DNA of 64,000 nt from Dalbergia cochinchinensis (GCA_031216125.1 CM062377.1:59777049-59841048), one strand, 5' to 3'; positions 48,621-60,800 are shown, numbered from the stretch's first letter. Notes: generated by a model from the sequence alone, not told the origin. A program made the numbers and translations.

Positions 48621-49850
48621 GGGAAAAAAATGGGGTAGATATCCTTTAGATTAATGGGGGGTTAGAAAATTTTTTATTTCTACGAAGAGTCTTACCATGA
48701 CCTTAAACCATGTTTCTTCCATATTGAGGCTGCCTCGGGTTCCCAACCCTTCTTTTTAAATTCTGAGGGACATCTGAGCTTTTCCTTATACTGGCAGAAG
48801 GGGTCTTTTTCCCCTCATATCCTGGCCCAAAATTTGACCGATGACGAATCTCGAATCATTAATTTTTTTTTATAGAGACTTGGGGAAAGTACCATAATTC
48901 TTTGAAGATCAAACAATTAATTGATTTGCCTCGTCAGAAAGCCATGTCCTTCATAGGTCGTGCTTTCACCTTAAGTTCCTATAATTTGTCTTTTATTTGC
49001 CTATTTCATGAGCTCACTAATTTGGTTTTTGTTCTTCTTTTGTTATAGTGAGGGCATATAAGAAGAATATGGCTTTCCTCTGTTCTTTGACCAAGGATCC
49101 TCCCCCACCTTCATCTTCTCCAAATGCGGTGGTAGATTTGGAGAAGATTTTCAAGAAGCAAGCTTCCAAGGTGGCTCATCTTGTTTCGACTTCCTCAACT
49201 ATCGAGGCCAAAATGGCTGCTAAAAAAAATGCAAAATAGGGGAAACCTTTGCTCTTGACAACTCAGAGCACGTAAGGTCCCCTTTCTCCTTGTCTTGAGG
49301 GGGTAGTTTTGCAGGGCAAACCTCTCAATCGATCGACTTCTCCAAGATGTCCCTTCTTGCCCCGAACTTTCCTTTTACCCAGTTCCTTGATGGGGTGATC
49401 TGCAACACTTCTTTTTGTTATCACGTGATGGCAAAGAATGTACCCAAGATCTTCAACTGGATGGAGAATAGTTTCATCAAGATGGGTGGGATGCTCTCGG
49501 TCTACGAAGGCATGCTCATCAAAACCATCAAATTAAAAGGCTAATTCTGGTCTTTAGAGGATCAAAAATCGATGTTGGAGGCCCTTTGCAATGAGAAGGA
49601 CGTTCATGCTGAAGGTTTGGAGAGGTGACTTTACGAGATCAAGAAGATTAGAGAGGAATTGGCTATCGCCAAAGGCCATTTCACCGATCTGGAGCTTGAG
49701 TTCTCCGACCTCCATTCTAAGAAGAAGGAGTAGGAAGGCCGAAGGTCGTCCTTGGAGCAGAGCGCTTTCGCGCTTGAAGTTGCCAAGGTCACCACGGAGA
49801 GGGTGAAGGCTGAGGTTGAAGATGAGCTAGCTCTAAAAAAATATCTAATG
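48621..49850 (+). pseudogene. decayed gag-like / coiled-coil ORF of a mobile element
   Basis: A GC-richer block shows broken coding sequence. Near 48660-48860 it reads FYFYEESYHDLKPCFFHIEA and LYWQKGSFSPHILAQNLTDD. At 49048-49239 comes a Pro/Ser-rich and Lys-rich stretch, and at 49345-49545 NVPKIFNWMENSFIKMGGML. At 49550-49840 there is a heptad-like coiled coil (KKIREELAIAKGHFTDLELE) with in-frame stops at 49626-49628 and 49732-49734. The order of a globular part followed by a long charged coil resembles the gag-like proteins of plant gypsy-type elements. Several stops and frameshifts make it dead. The family assignment is tentative. Confidence 0.45.
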
Positions 49851-50095
49851 AAGTGCTTTCAAAAGCACCATTGACTTTGAAAATCCAAAAGCAAAAACAC
49901 CTTAGTTTATATGTTTACCGAAAAAATTTGCTCATACTTTTCATAAGTAGGAGCACTCACTTTGAGAGTATTACTAAACCAAACCCAAATGTTTGTTTTC
50001 ATACAATTTTGGGCGACAACAAGCCAATCTTAAAATAAAAATTAACTAATGGTTTATGCAAGCAATTTTGAGATATAATATATATATATATATAT

Positions 50096-50485
50096 GGTTG
50101 GGATCAAATTACACGGGGTAACTTTAAACATAGTTACACCACTTATAACTTTCTATGAAATATTTCTTTTGTTGATTCAATCATTGAATTACAATTACTT
50201 ATCATAAAGATCATTTGTGTCAAATTTCATAAAAATTGAACATCAATAGCAATACAATCATGTAGCTTTTATTTTTGTTCAGTTTAAACATGTATATTAC
50301 GTTGATTTTGACGTACATAAAAGTCATGCCAAACTTTTTTGATTAATTTGAAATTTTATAGATATAATTTATATAGTGTGAGCTTCTAATTTAATAGTAA
50401 ATTTTGTAAAAAATTATACCAAAAAAATTTATTCAACAGTGTAAAAAAATTTTAATGTTACACCGGTGTAACTTGATCCTAACCC
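50096..50485. mobile_element. MITE with GGTTGGGATCAA terminal repeats
   Basis: Left end GGTTGGGATCAAATTACAC and inverted right end GGTTAGGATCAAGTTACAC are near-perfect terminal repeats. Both flanks are TATATATATA tracts, consistent with insertion at TA within an AT microsatellite. About 390 bp, non-coding. Confidence 0.75.
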
Positions 50486-50871
50486 TATATATATATAAAA
50501 TATGGAAGTGAAAAGATTAAATATTGACTATTGGATTTTAAATAAATAGTCAAGATTAAATCATAAAATCAAGTAACTTTTTAAATTAGCATGTGACATT
50601 TTAATTACTTTAACATTGACTATGTATGTATGGTTATATAACTAAGATTAGTTGGTGTAAGTTAAATACAAATCTTACATAATATGTTTTGACCATTTAT
50701 CTATGTATAGAAGGAAAAGATCAAACTACGCCATAGATTAACTTTTCACTCAAGAAAGTTTTGACAAAATCCACCATTCAATTGAAAGTCCACATGCTAT
50801 TGTAGATCACATCTAAAAATTTTATATTTATTTCAAATTTATTAATACACTTTTTATACATATTAAAAATT

Positions 50872-51065
50872 GGGATTAATTGAAATACACTGACAGTATA
50901 AAGATATTTTACACCTTCAGTAAATGAAACATTGACAACTCATTACTTTGAGTAATTTTTTAAAAATTTAAACTTCTCATGATTACATAATGGGTACACA
51001 TGGCAGTTTTTTATTGCATGATAGTGTAAAGATGGTTACACTGTCAGCGCATAGTAATTATACTT
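50872..51065. mobile_element. MITE, 9-bp-TSD family (decayed)
   Basis: GGGATTAATTGAAATACACTGACAGT on the left (quoted words: ATACACTGACAG) and GTTACACTGTCAGCGCAT on the right match the ends of the 18055 family. The target duplication is not clear. Confidence 0.6.
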
Positions 51066-51300
51066 TTAGCATAATAAATATTTCATAAATGTATACCCAT
51101 AGATACTATTTCATCACCTTCTTATTAATGTATTACTTCTTAAAAATTTAGCACAAACATTTAGCATGATAGATAAAGTTATAATTAAACAGCTTGCTTA
51201 ATAATAAATTATATTTCATAGAAAGTTATTAAAGGGATAAGTGAGTTAAATTTTACACAAATAATATTAAACACAATTTTATAGTCTTTAGGGTTAAATG

Positions 51301-51735
51301 CATTTTATTTCCCAAATTTTAGGTCATGTGCAATTTAAACCCCGACTTTTCAAAATGTGCATTACGACACATAGTCTTTTTAAATTGTGCAAAAAATCCC
51401 ACTTTCAAATAGTGCATTACGACATTCTGAGCTTTTCAAATTAGGCAAAAAATATCCCTAAAAATGTAAGTCATAGCAGGGTGTTGGGTTGCACACAATA
51501 AAAAAAATCAGGGGGTTAATTGCACATAGTATTCACGAATAATGTGTCAAATTGCACAAATTAGAAACATTAGTAAGGTTAAGTGCACATAAATCTTACC
51601 TTATTAGTTGCCAAAATTATACTGAGGGGTGTTTTGCACAGTTTAGAACGTTTAAGGTGTGGCGATGCACATTTTGAAAAATCATGGTGTAAATTATACA
51701 TGCCTAAAATTCAGGGGGTAAAATGCATTTATCCC
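51301..51735. mobile_element. MITE with TA target duplication
   Basis: GGGTTAAATGCATTTTA on the left faces inverted GGGATAAATGCATTTTA on the right. TA flanks both ends (51299-51300 and 51736-51737). 435 bp; inside, GTGCATTACGAC and TGCAC words recur in both orientations. Consistent with a Tc1/mariner- or PIF-type MITE. Confidence 0.75.
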
Positions 51736-52373
51736 TAGTTTTTATATAGTGTGAGATTAATGTTTTGTGCAGTGTCATAGGAGGATTAAAAATTTATAGT
51801 GAGATTAATATCTTTCACCCCATTTTTACTTCCAATAGAACATAGGTTTGGTTGGAGGGTAAAAGATGGATAAACTTTTTATGGATAAATTTTATGTATA
51901 AAATAATACATTAAACTTATTCAAAAAAATTTTCCTCTCACGTTTATCTTTCGACCAAACACACTATTAGGGTTAACTTTAGTTAAATAAGTGAAAATAG
52001 TTCATTAGAATATTCTGATGATGGTGAGGTATAATTTTCATCTAAAATGAAATTTGATGCTTTTAGGTGTTTAGTCGTGTAGATTAGCTTTTTTTTTCAA
52101 GAAAAGCACTCTTCTATATATTTTTTAGGGTGTTTGGATGACTTTTTGAAAAAAGCACTTTAAACCTTAAATTTTAAATCTTAAACCTTAAATTAAAAAA
52201 AAGTGGTAGAACCATTTCTTTTTAAAGCTAACGATATCCAACTTCTAAAAAAAGCCAAAGTAAAAGTGGTTTGTTAATAAAATTACCTTCCAAAATTATT
52301 CCTCACTATTGTTTATAATTATAGCTCTACACTTTACCAAACCCTTAAGGGTATGTTTGGAGACTGATACATG

Positions 52374-52612
52374 AGCACCACTAAACTTATACCACATACT
52401 TACACTAAGTAAAATGTTATAAACCAGTGTATAAAAAGTTGTAAACCATATATAAAATATTGTAAACCAATTTGCAAAAAATTGTAAATCAAGTTGGTTT
52501 ACAACATTGTATATTGGTTTACAACTTTTTCCATCTTGGTTTATAACTTTTTGCATGCTGATTTATAACTTTTTAACTTTGTGTAAATATATGATTTAAG
52601 TTTAGTGGTGGA
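52374..52612. mobile_element. long-TIR MITE
   Basis: AGCACCACTAAACTTATACC and inverted ACCACTAAACTTAAATCAT begin arms of about 110 bp containing GGTTTACAAC and GTTGTAAACC words; almost the whole 239-bp element is a hairpin. 51738-52373 between elements is AT-rich with no gene. Confidence 0.65.
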
Positions 52613-52816
52613 CATTTAACATTTCTCGTATGTTTGTGAGTTGAGATTTTGGAGGAGAGGGGATGGGAAGGCAAGAACACAAACATACTCTAAGAAAGCT
52701 TCTCACTTCCTCATAATCATGCACACACCTGGCACCTCTTATCTCTTTACAACTAAGCACATGAACACCTCTTATAAGCCTACACTCCAAATCTATTATG
52801 GTGATTACTGCCTTAC

Positions 52817-54102
52817 AGTTGATGGTCAATGCCCACCTGCAGTTGGCATTTAACTACATTTTATAAATGTGGTTAATTGAATTTTGTTATTTTGGCTTTC
52901 ATCTTACCTTTTTAGTTTGTTTTAATTGTAATTTTTTTAATATTTAATTTTTTTAAATTGATTATTTTAATTTTTTTATTTCAATTATTTTGTTTGGTTG
53001 AATTCGGGCTACTCGAATTATGTTAAGTGTACAGTGGTTATTTTTTTTAATTTTTCCTTTCATTTTTTCTAATTTTGTCAAAATTAGTTATTTTTAATAT
53101 TTAATATTTATATTTTTTAAGTTTTATTTTGTAATTTTTTAAGAATTTTTCTTTCTATATTTTTTTATTTTTATTTTGTTAATTTTAATTATTTTTAATA
53201 TTTTTTTTTTTTAGTTTTTAAGAATTCGATTTGTTACTTTTTTGAAAAAGAAGTCGGATTGTCTGAATTCTATATAATGTACAATGTTTTTTTTTTATTT
53301 TCGTATTTTTTTTAGTGTTTTTGAATTTTACCTCTCCCTCCTTCCTCCCCCACCTTTGCCACCGCTCCCTTGTCCCCGTTAATATCCTAACCTCAACATT
53401 GTTAGAGGAAACCCCTTTGAGCTCGCATTTCAACTTATTACTGTTATTTACTGGAATCTCTGGTGCATTTGTTTTTACATTTTCCCATGCCCTGAACCTC
53501 TTTGATTCCTTAATCTAAACCGTTACATAAATTTCGGTGCCTCTTATTAGCTCTGGTATAAACAATATAATCGTTCACCACAGAAACTTTCTGTGTCTTG
53601 CTGCTGCTGTCATCGTAATCGAAATCCAGCGCCGGAGTTAGGACAACAGGAGGCTACTCCACCATGACGGTGGCGAATTCAACACCTACAAGAAAAAGAA
53701 AGAAATTGAAAAGAAAAAAAATGAAAGTCAAGAAATTTGCAGAGCCGAAAGGGAATGAATTGAAGAGGAAGAGGAAGAGGAATGTACAAATTGCAAAAAG
53801 AGGGCAATTTTGAGGATAATACTTGAGAGTAAAAATTAATGTAGGGATTTTGGAGGGTTATGTTAGTTTCAAAGAAAGATTTGGTTTGTTTGGATAATTG
53901 ATTAAAGTGGTGAAGGGCCACATTGTGAAGTTCCCTATCTTCAGATAACTCCCGTGATGGTGGTGGCAGGGATGAAGGAGTGGTGGGGGAGGAAGGAGTG
54001 GTAGGGTGTGTGTGGTTGTTTAGCTACATGTTTAATTGCATTTAACCACATTTTAAAAATGTGGTGAATTACAACTGCAGTGGATGACATTGACCATCAA
54101 CT
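52817..54102. mobile_element. TIR element with a gene-like interior
   Basis: AGTTGATGGTCAATG at both ends in inverted orientation begins terminal repeats of about 70 bp; ACATTT-TAAATGTGG also recurs in both. The interior has C-rich and G-rich islands at 53330-53450 and 53930-54010 that are partly inverted copies (CTCCTTCCTCCCCCACC). A Lys/Arg-rich frame from the ATG at 53663 is not recognised. A Pack-MULE-like captured fragment is possible. No target duplication. Confidence 0.5.
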
Positions 54103-55121
54103 ACGTATGAGAATCCGCCATCTATTATAGACTTTATTGTTAGAAATGCAATATTTCATCAATATCAAGTTGCAGCCACATTAGTTGCTGTTAAAGTTGT
54201 GAAGTATCATTTGCATCATGTTTTGTAAGTGGATAAAAGAACTTTAATTTCGATACAACATATATGGTTGCAAGAGTTAAAGAGAGGAATAGAAAATCGA
54301 TTTTTAAATAATTCAGAATGAGAAAACATGTGTTTGGGTAGTTGGTAAGAGACTTAAATCAAAAGCATGGATTAGTACCAATAAAACATGTTAGCATGGA
54401 AGAGTCCGTAGCAGCTATCATAAGGCCTCTGGATCATACATGGGATAATGAGCATGATGATGAGCATCACACTCAAGTTGAATGAGATGAACCAACTCAA
54501 GAAGATGCAAAAGTAATGGAAGAATTAAGGAATAATATAGGTAGCGTTTGTTTAGTGTCTCTGAGATAGAAATACATAGACATTGGAGGTATAAACATGT
54601 TTGGTGATAGAGACATGAATAGGGGACACACAAATTTTCCGTTCCCGAGACAGAAAAACAAAAATTTTATATCTCAAAAATGTGGAGACAAGATATAAAG
54701 ACAGAAATTTAATATTTTTATCTTTTAATAATATTTTTATACATATTTATTATTTATTTATCCGTCTTCACTGTCCTTATATTTTTGTTCCTGTCTCAGG
54801 ACAGTAAACAAACACTATCTTTCTATTTTTACTATCGTTGAATTTATATTCTTATTCTTTTATATAATTTAATTTTAAAAAAGTGCTTTTATTTTTATTT
54901 ATCATGACATATTTATAAATATTTTTAATAATTAAAAGTACTTATCACATTATCTATCCAAATATAAAATAACTTTTTCTAAAAAAGAAGTTCTACTAAA
55001 AAAAATTAGTAAAAAAGTTTTTTTTTTAAAGCCAGCCAAACGCACTAAGAGGAAGAAAAAAAAAAGAGAATAGACAAAGAAAGAGGGAAAAAAAATTGAC
55101 AAACTTCATAAGCATTTATCA
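54103..55121. other. intergenic, no gene recognised
   Basis: Scattered broken frames near 54120-54540 look like old mobile-element coding debris but were not identified. The remainder is AT-rich. Confidence 0.35.
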
Positions 55122-56232
55122 GTGAAAACATATTTGAGAGAGAAACCCGTTCATGACGATCCACCACCGTATAGCATTGAATTCTCCGCTCCGAAAATGG
55201 AAATCCTTTTCCGCGCAATCTTAACCCAGCCACCCTCCCACTTATCAAAAACATGCTCTTCACTCTTCACCCTATCCCAATCCTGTTACCCAAACCAAAT
55301 TCCTCAGGTGACTACACCAACAACTTTACTCTTTTTCATATAGAATTTTATTTTTAAAAAAATTTCTGTGGTTTATTTTTTCCCCCCATTGTTTTCCGAT
55401 TCTGCATCTATTGGATATAAATGTTTAATGGGTTGGTGACTTGGTGGTACATACACATGGTTTGAAACTCCGGGGGGGAACGGGTGATCGAGTTAGGGGA
55501 GAAAAGATGGGTCTTCAAGTCGTTAAAGGTGTGATATTAGTATGAGAATTGAACTGATTTATATATTTATTTATTTTTATTATGACTTGGGATTGAACTG
55601 GTTATTCTCAATTGATACTGTTGTTCATGGAAATTAATATGGGTTCTTGTCCTATGGAAGCTTGTTCTATCATGAAGTTCAGCTATTGGTATCTGGTTGA
55701 GTTTATTGCCATTTGCCAAAGAATTTTGTGAGTTCAAAGATATAAATATATATCAAATACTGGTAATTAACTCAGTACTGGGTGCTCTGTTCCCTTTGAT
55801 TTTTTTTTTTCTTTTCATCTTTCCTTTCATTGTTTGCCATTTCTTGTTGATCAATTAGCTAGGTTAAGGTTTTATTAGATTCACCTATTAGAAGAAGCTT
55901 GTTTCCTCTTTTTGTTCCTTTCTTTTTCCTATCCCCATTTTCCATGGTTTCTCATTTGCAGTATTTTTTTTTTTTTTTTTTGCATGGATTTGCTTGTCAA
56001 ATTAACTAGCACCATTTTTTTCCCAGTGTTAGGTCTTTAGTTTGAGAAGTGCTCAGAGTATGGATTGCATCAGGTGGTAGACACAGTTCCTGATTCCAGG
56101 TATCACCAATATATTAAAGTTGTAGTTGAATTGAATTTTCTTTATCACTTAATTTGTACTGAATACTTATGGAGACAGCCTCAGCTAAAATAAATACTGT
56201 ATCAGCGCTGCAAGTGAGAAAGGTATAATGCA
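55122..56232 (+). promoter_or_regulatory. presumed 5' leader exons of the MRS2 gene
   Basis: Three exon-like pieces precede the MRS2 ATG. The first is about 55122-55307, ending CTCAG before GTGACT. The second is 56041-56099, between a GTCTTTAG acceptor and a CCAG/GTATC junction. The third begins at 56179 after GGAGACAG and runs into the coding exon. The first piece also has an in-frame ATG at 55197 giving MEILFRAILTQPPSHLSKTC, so it might instead belong to another transcript. A second ATG at 56228, five bases before the MRS2 start, is out of frame. Confidence 0.4.
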
Positions 56233-59200
56233 ATGGAAGAAACACAAGGGCAGTATTATTCTTACAGTCTACAAGGCCAGAATTATTCTTCCAGTTTACA
56301 AGGCCATAGTTATTCTTCCGGTCAGCAAGTGAATCGCGGGTCTGGTATCACAGGCCTGAAGAAAAGAGGTCATGGAAGTCGCTCTTGGATAAAGATTGAT
56401 CAGGATGGGAATTCTCAGACCGTGACGCTTGACAAGGCTACTATTATGAGACATTGTTCTTTGCCTTCTAGAGATCTCCGGCTGTTGGATCCGATGTTCA
56501 TTTATCCTTCTACTATATTAGGACGGGAGAAGGCTATTGTAGTCAACCTTGAGCAAATCCGGTGTATAATCACTGCTGATGAGGTCATCCTAATGAATTC
56601 ATTGGATGGTAGTGTTGGTCAGTACAGGTCAGAATTATGCAATCGGCTTCAGAAAGAAAAAGCTGGTAAGGATTCCAAGTTTTTCTTCTGTGACATACAT
56701 TTTGGGTCAATTTGGTAAGGGGATAAAAGTAGAGATGAAAAATTTTAGTTAAATGTTATGGAAAACTAATTACTTAATTTTAAACCCCCATACCAAACTG
56801 ACCTTTAGGAGCAAGGCATGCCACGCCAGTGGCAAAACTATCTTACAAATATCTAGGTTCAATATGAACTGTATTAGCATACTTAATTTCTGTTGTAGCA
56901 CTATTAAGAAATAGCATTGGATGAAAACTAATAGGGAAGGACACTGAGTATTGTTAATTGTGATGTCTTGTCGTGGTAACAATTTGAAAACTTTACTTGA
57001 GTGTGATGCTTTTTAACAATTAAGAACATTTAGATGTTAATGGTTTGTCTATAGGCATGGTTTACTATAGGACTTATTATGCCATTTGATCTATGTAGCC
57101 AACCCCATCAAGTGGGATAGGGTTTGGTTGTTGTTATACTTGAATGCAATACATTTTCTTCCTTTGGCAGCTGTTGTGATTTCTGTCTTAAAAGCAATGT
57201 TCACAATTGCTATATTTTCATGCTATTCTGAGTTTTATTTTTTTCCCTAAACAATTTTTTAAACCTTCTGATGGAGGTAGGCAGAGTATAGAATTGCTTA
57301 TCAGGTTTGCCATTTTGAACAGATGATCTGCCTTTTGAATTTAGGGCACTGGAGTTGGCTCTGGAATTGACATGCACATCTCTAGATGCTCAGGTATGAA
57401 TTGATCAGAAACTCTGTTTTTTGGGAAGCCTGTAGGTATATTTTCTACATTCTTTGTACATTAAAAACTGCAATGAGTTGATATACTCGCCAGCATTTTG
57501 GTAAAATCTCTGCAGGATGTATCATGTATTGTAAAATGTTAATTGATTGAAATTCATTAACATCCTATTTGTTTTCCTGCAAATTTGGATAATCCACAGA
57601 GATTACACTTCATAAACTGCATACAATCGTTTCCCATTCAGTTTGCAGCTGGTAAAGCCCTGGGATTAATTCTGTAACATGCAAGAGATATAAAAGAGGA
57701 GTGGGTGGAATGTACAAGGAGATCTGAAACACAGACAAAGAGGGATAGGTTTTAGTTAACTTCTATGGAAAACAGGAGAAACTTCTGTTATTATGGAAAA
57801 CTGATCTCTTCTATTACAGCCATTGATCCCCTTTGTATAGTATAGAAATCCTAATTAAAACCAAATCCTAACCCTTAAAAGAAATCTAAATCTGACTATC
57901 TAAACTAAGTTGAGCCAAAAGAAATGAAAAGGCAGTAATAAAATAGGAAAAAACAAAAGGGTGCAGTGTGAAGAGCAGTACCTGAGTACATAGTGCTTGT
58001 TGTAACGCCCGATGACAAGGGCTGGAGTAATCGCTGGTGCGAGAAGGCACGGACAAAGAGTAGCTTCTGACAAGATCTCTAAGCGGAGGTGTACATGAAT
58101 GAACTGATTACACACCAGAATGAGAAGGATCCTAAGACTGTATTGGTATGAGACTATACAGTTAAGGAGGGTTTATATGAATTGATTTATACTACCTATA
58201 CCAACAAGATGCATCTTTTTTTTGGTAACCCATCACTAAAGAATTCCATAGTTAAGCGTGCTTGACTTGGAGCAATTTTGGGATGGGTGACCTCCTGGGA
58301 AGTTTTCCCAAGAAGCGTGCAAGTGAGGACAAAGTACGCTAAAAAGACCCGTGTTGATTTATGCAGACAGTCGTCAATCCATAAAGCAGCAGGGGATATT
58401 ACATTTGCAGATGGCCAGACTACTAGGTGCACATAATTGTTATTGACTCTCCTTTGTCCTGCATCACTTTCTACTCTATTAATGTTTGCTTTACATGAGA
58501 AAAGGGTCAATCATATTGGGGGAAATTGTAACCAATCGTTGAATCTTTGGATAACAAACATGAATTCGGTTGCAGTTGTTGTTACTGCTCCCTTATAATA
58601 ACCTCATCCTTAGGCCTTGATCGATGTATTCGGGCCTGTTTGGAATGTATTTTTTAAAAAACAAAAAACTCAAAGAAGTTGTTTGACAACTTGTTTTCTT
58701 GATATTAGTTTTAAAAATTAAAAAAAACTTTGAGTTTTAAAAACAAAAAAACAACTTTTAGGTGCCGATCAATCACCACCTCCTCCTTGATTGGTCAACT
58801 GCCGCGACTTATCACCATCGGGACCACGAAGCATAGCCGCAACCACTGAGAGCAGCAGCGCCTCGGAACTGTGAACCACCAGCAGCGCCACCGCAAGCTA
58901 ACCACACCTCCACGCAGCCCACACTCGCACCTCCATCTTCATGGTGAACCAGGCCGCGGTAGAACCGCTGCAAAGCCCAGTGTGAGGAACCCGCCGCCAT
59001 TGAACCTTACCACTACCACCATTGAACTTAGCCATCACAAAGCCTGTAGTAGTGATGCTCCCGTGAGTGGTTGATGCAGCGCCATCGCTGCCACAGCCCA
59101 AGGCTGTCACACCTCCGCGAAGCAGTAACTGCGTACAGCCACGGAGCCTGCTACTGTTCCTTTTCTTTGGTGAGTTACACTAGTTTTGGGGAAATGGGGG

Positions 59201-60800
59201 ATTTAGGGTTTCTTCAAAAACCTATCCAAACAGATTCTCAAACTTTTGATTTCTTAAAAAACTGTTTTTAAACTTGATTTTTAAAATAGTTTAAAAAACA
59301 ATAACACAAAAATTGTTCCAAACAGGCCCAATTCAACTACTTCAAGCTTGGTATAACTTGGGTTTGGCAATGTGTTATTTAGTTTTTGAGTTAAGGTAAC
59401 TCTTTATTTATATGTATCATGATGTCACAGTATATGGCTTCCTAAATGCATAACTGCATAAGTCAAGTCATTGCATCAGCTACAAGCCATATGTAAGTAT
59501 TAAAGTTTTTGCTCTCCAATCCCTTATAATAAGAAGGTTTTTTATTTGATAGGTAAAAGAACTGGAAATGGAAATATATCCCGTGCTGGACGAACTATTA
59601 TCATCTATCAGTACTCTCAATCTAGAGCGCGTGCGAAGATTTAAAGGTCACCTCCTTGCTTTGACTCAGCGAGTTCAGAAGGTTGATCAATGTAGAATTC
59701 TCATATTTGAATATTGCTCTTATTATTCCGGCTCTCTATCCCCTGCAAGTAGTAATTCATGTGCAATGCCCAGGTTTGTGATGAAATAGAACATCTCATG
59801 GATGATGATGGTGACATGGCTGAGATGTGCCTGACTGAGAAAAGGAGAAGATCAGATATGTACCCTTTAAATGATTGTCTTCAAACTCTTGCATCAAGTA
59901 GTGGTAGAGTGATTTCAAAATCAGCTCCTTCGTCGCCAGAGAGGACAATCAGTGGGGTCCAGATGTTGCCAAGGGCTTTCAGCATCATTGGATATTCAAG
60001 TAAACATGGTAGTTCAATGGGCTCTTCTGGTACTGGGGAAAGGATTGAGCCACTGGAAATGTTGCTTGAAGCATACTTTATCGTCATTGATAATACCCTG
60101 AACTCATTGCTGTCGGTATGAGAAACTTGACTTACTCAAAGCTGTAGTATTAGAATTTACCTACTTTGCTTGTAGATTACAGTACCCATATCTGGGATAT
60201 GATTATTCTGAGGTGCTTATATAACAATAGATTAGCTGTGGCATGCTTGCTGTAGGAAAGCTACTTATGTGAGAACTCTGGTTCTGCCTTTTGCTAATTA
60301 GTAGGCATGGTAGATTTTTCGCCTTAATTTTTATATATTTAGGAGCAGCATATGGTTTTATTATTTAGGTGTGGTGCTTTGTGCAGATGCTAACATGTTT
60401 TTCTTTTGCTTATAACGCAGCTTAAAGAATACATTGATGACACGGAAGATTTTATCAACATAAAATTGGTTAGATTAAGAACTTGCGACATTTAGCTATC
60501 CTCTTCTCTATTTTTAAATTCTAAATTATGTCAACCAGGTTGTATTCATTCTCACTCTATATACTGCAGGGCAATATTCAAAACCGCCTAATACAGTTTG
60601 AGTTGCTTCTTACTGCAGCGACATTGGTAGCTACATTATTTGCTGCTGTGGCAGCAGTATTTGGGATGAACTTTGAAACCACAGTTTTTGATTATCCATC
60701 TGGATTCCATTGGGTTTTGGCAATTACCGGAATTGCTTGTGCAACATTGTATTTCTCCTTCCTATTCTACTTTAAGTGCAAGAAAGTGCTTCCATCATAA
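56233..60800 (+). CDS. MRS2-5-like: MRS2/CorA-type magnesium transporter (MRS2-5-like)
   Basis: Six coding exons: join(56233..56665,57323..57393,59553..59681,59774..60115,60421..60468,60570..60800), 417 aa, all junctions GT-AG and in frame. The signature GMN lies at residues 373-375, at the end of the first membrane segment (about 353-372); a second segment follows at about 388-409 and a short basic tail ends CKKVLPS. Upstream the cytoplasmic/matrix domain has the plant MRS2 blocks GLKKRGHGSRSW, DLRLLDPMFIYPSTILGRE, LPFEFRALELALE, CDEIEHLMDDDGDMAEMCL and LEMLLEAYFIVIDN. The family forms pentameric channels that pass Mg2+. Overall similarity recalls Arabidopsis MRS2-5; the subcellular site is not decidable here. 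The N-terminus carries a three-fold 27-nt repeat (SLQG-type). The 2.2-kb intron 57394-59552 holds a Cassandra LTR and a GC-rich TIR element. The gene is convergent with the phosphatase, their stops 190 bp apart. Confidence 0.93.
57061..57141 (+). repeat. LINE/SINE 3'-tail fragment in the first coding intron
   Basis: GCCAACCCCATCAAGTGGGA followed by TAGGGTTTGGTTGTTGTT is the typical 3' end shared by plant LINEs and Au-type SINEs with TTG tails. Only about 80 bp remain. Confidence 0.55.
58001..58403 (+). mobile_element. Cassandra solo LTR in MRS2 intron
   Basis: 403 bp, TGTAACGCCC...GGATATTACA, collinear with the LTRs at 42318 and 42795. The 5S-like part (58228-58320) is the best preserved in the window: AGTTAAGCGTGCTTG at 58250-58264 and GGGATGGGTGACCTCCTGGG at 58280-58299 match the plant 5S rRNA A-box and C-box regions. 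Flanks CTTGT and TTTGC agree at 3 of 5 positions, possibly a decayed duplication. No internal domain, so a solo LTR. It is in the same orientation as MRS2. Confidence 0.85.
58632..59329. mobile_element. GGGCCTGTTTGGAA TIR element with GC-rich core
   Basis: GGGCCTGTTTGGAA at 58632 and its exact inverse at 59316-59329. AT-rich arms surround a GC-rich core (about 58760-59150) full of GCAGC and CCACC words and with no poly-A or poly-T. The core has open frames on both strands but no recognised protein. It may be a captured host fragment. Related ends occur at 24298-24670. Confidence 0.6.

Noticed and set aside
58228..58320. A functional 5S rRNA gene
   Set aside because: Only the internal promoter part is similar, with many changes, and it sits inside a Cassandra LTR with TG...CA ends.
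57900..58510. Minus-strand frames of 71 and 104 aa in the MRS2 intron
   Set aside because: They are antisense readings of the Cassandra LTR; similar frames occur antisense at 42730-42912.
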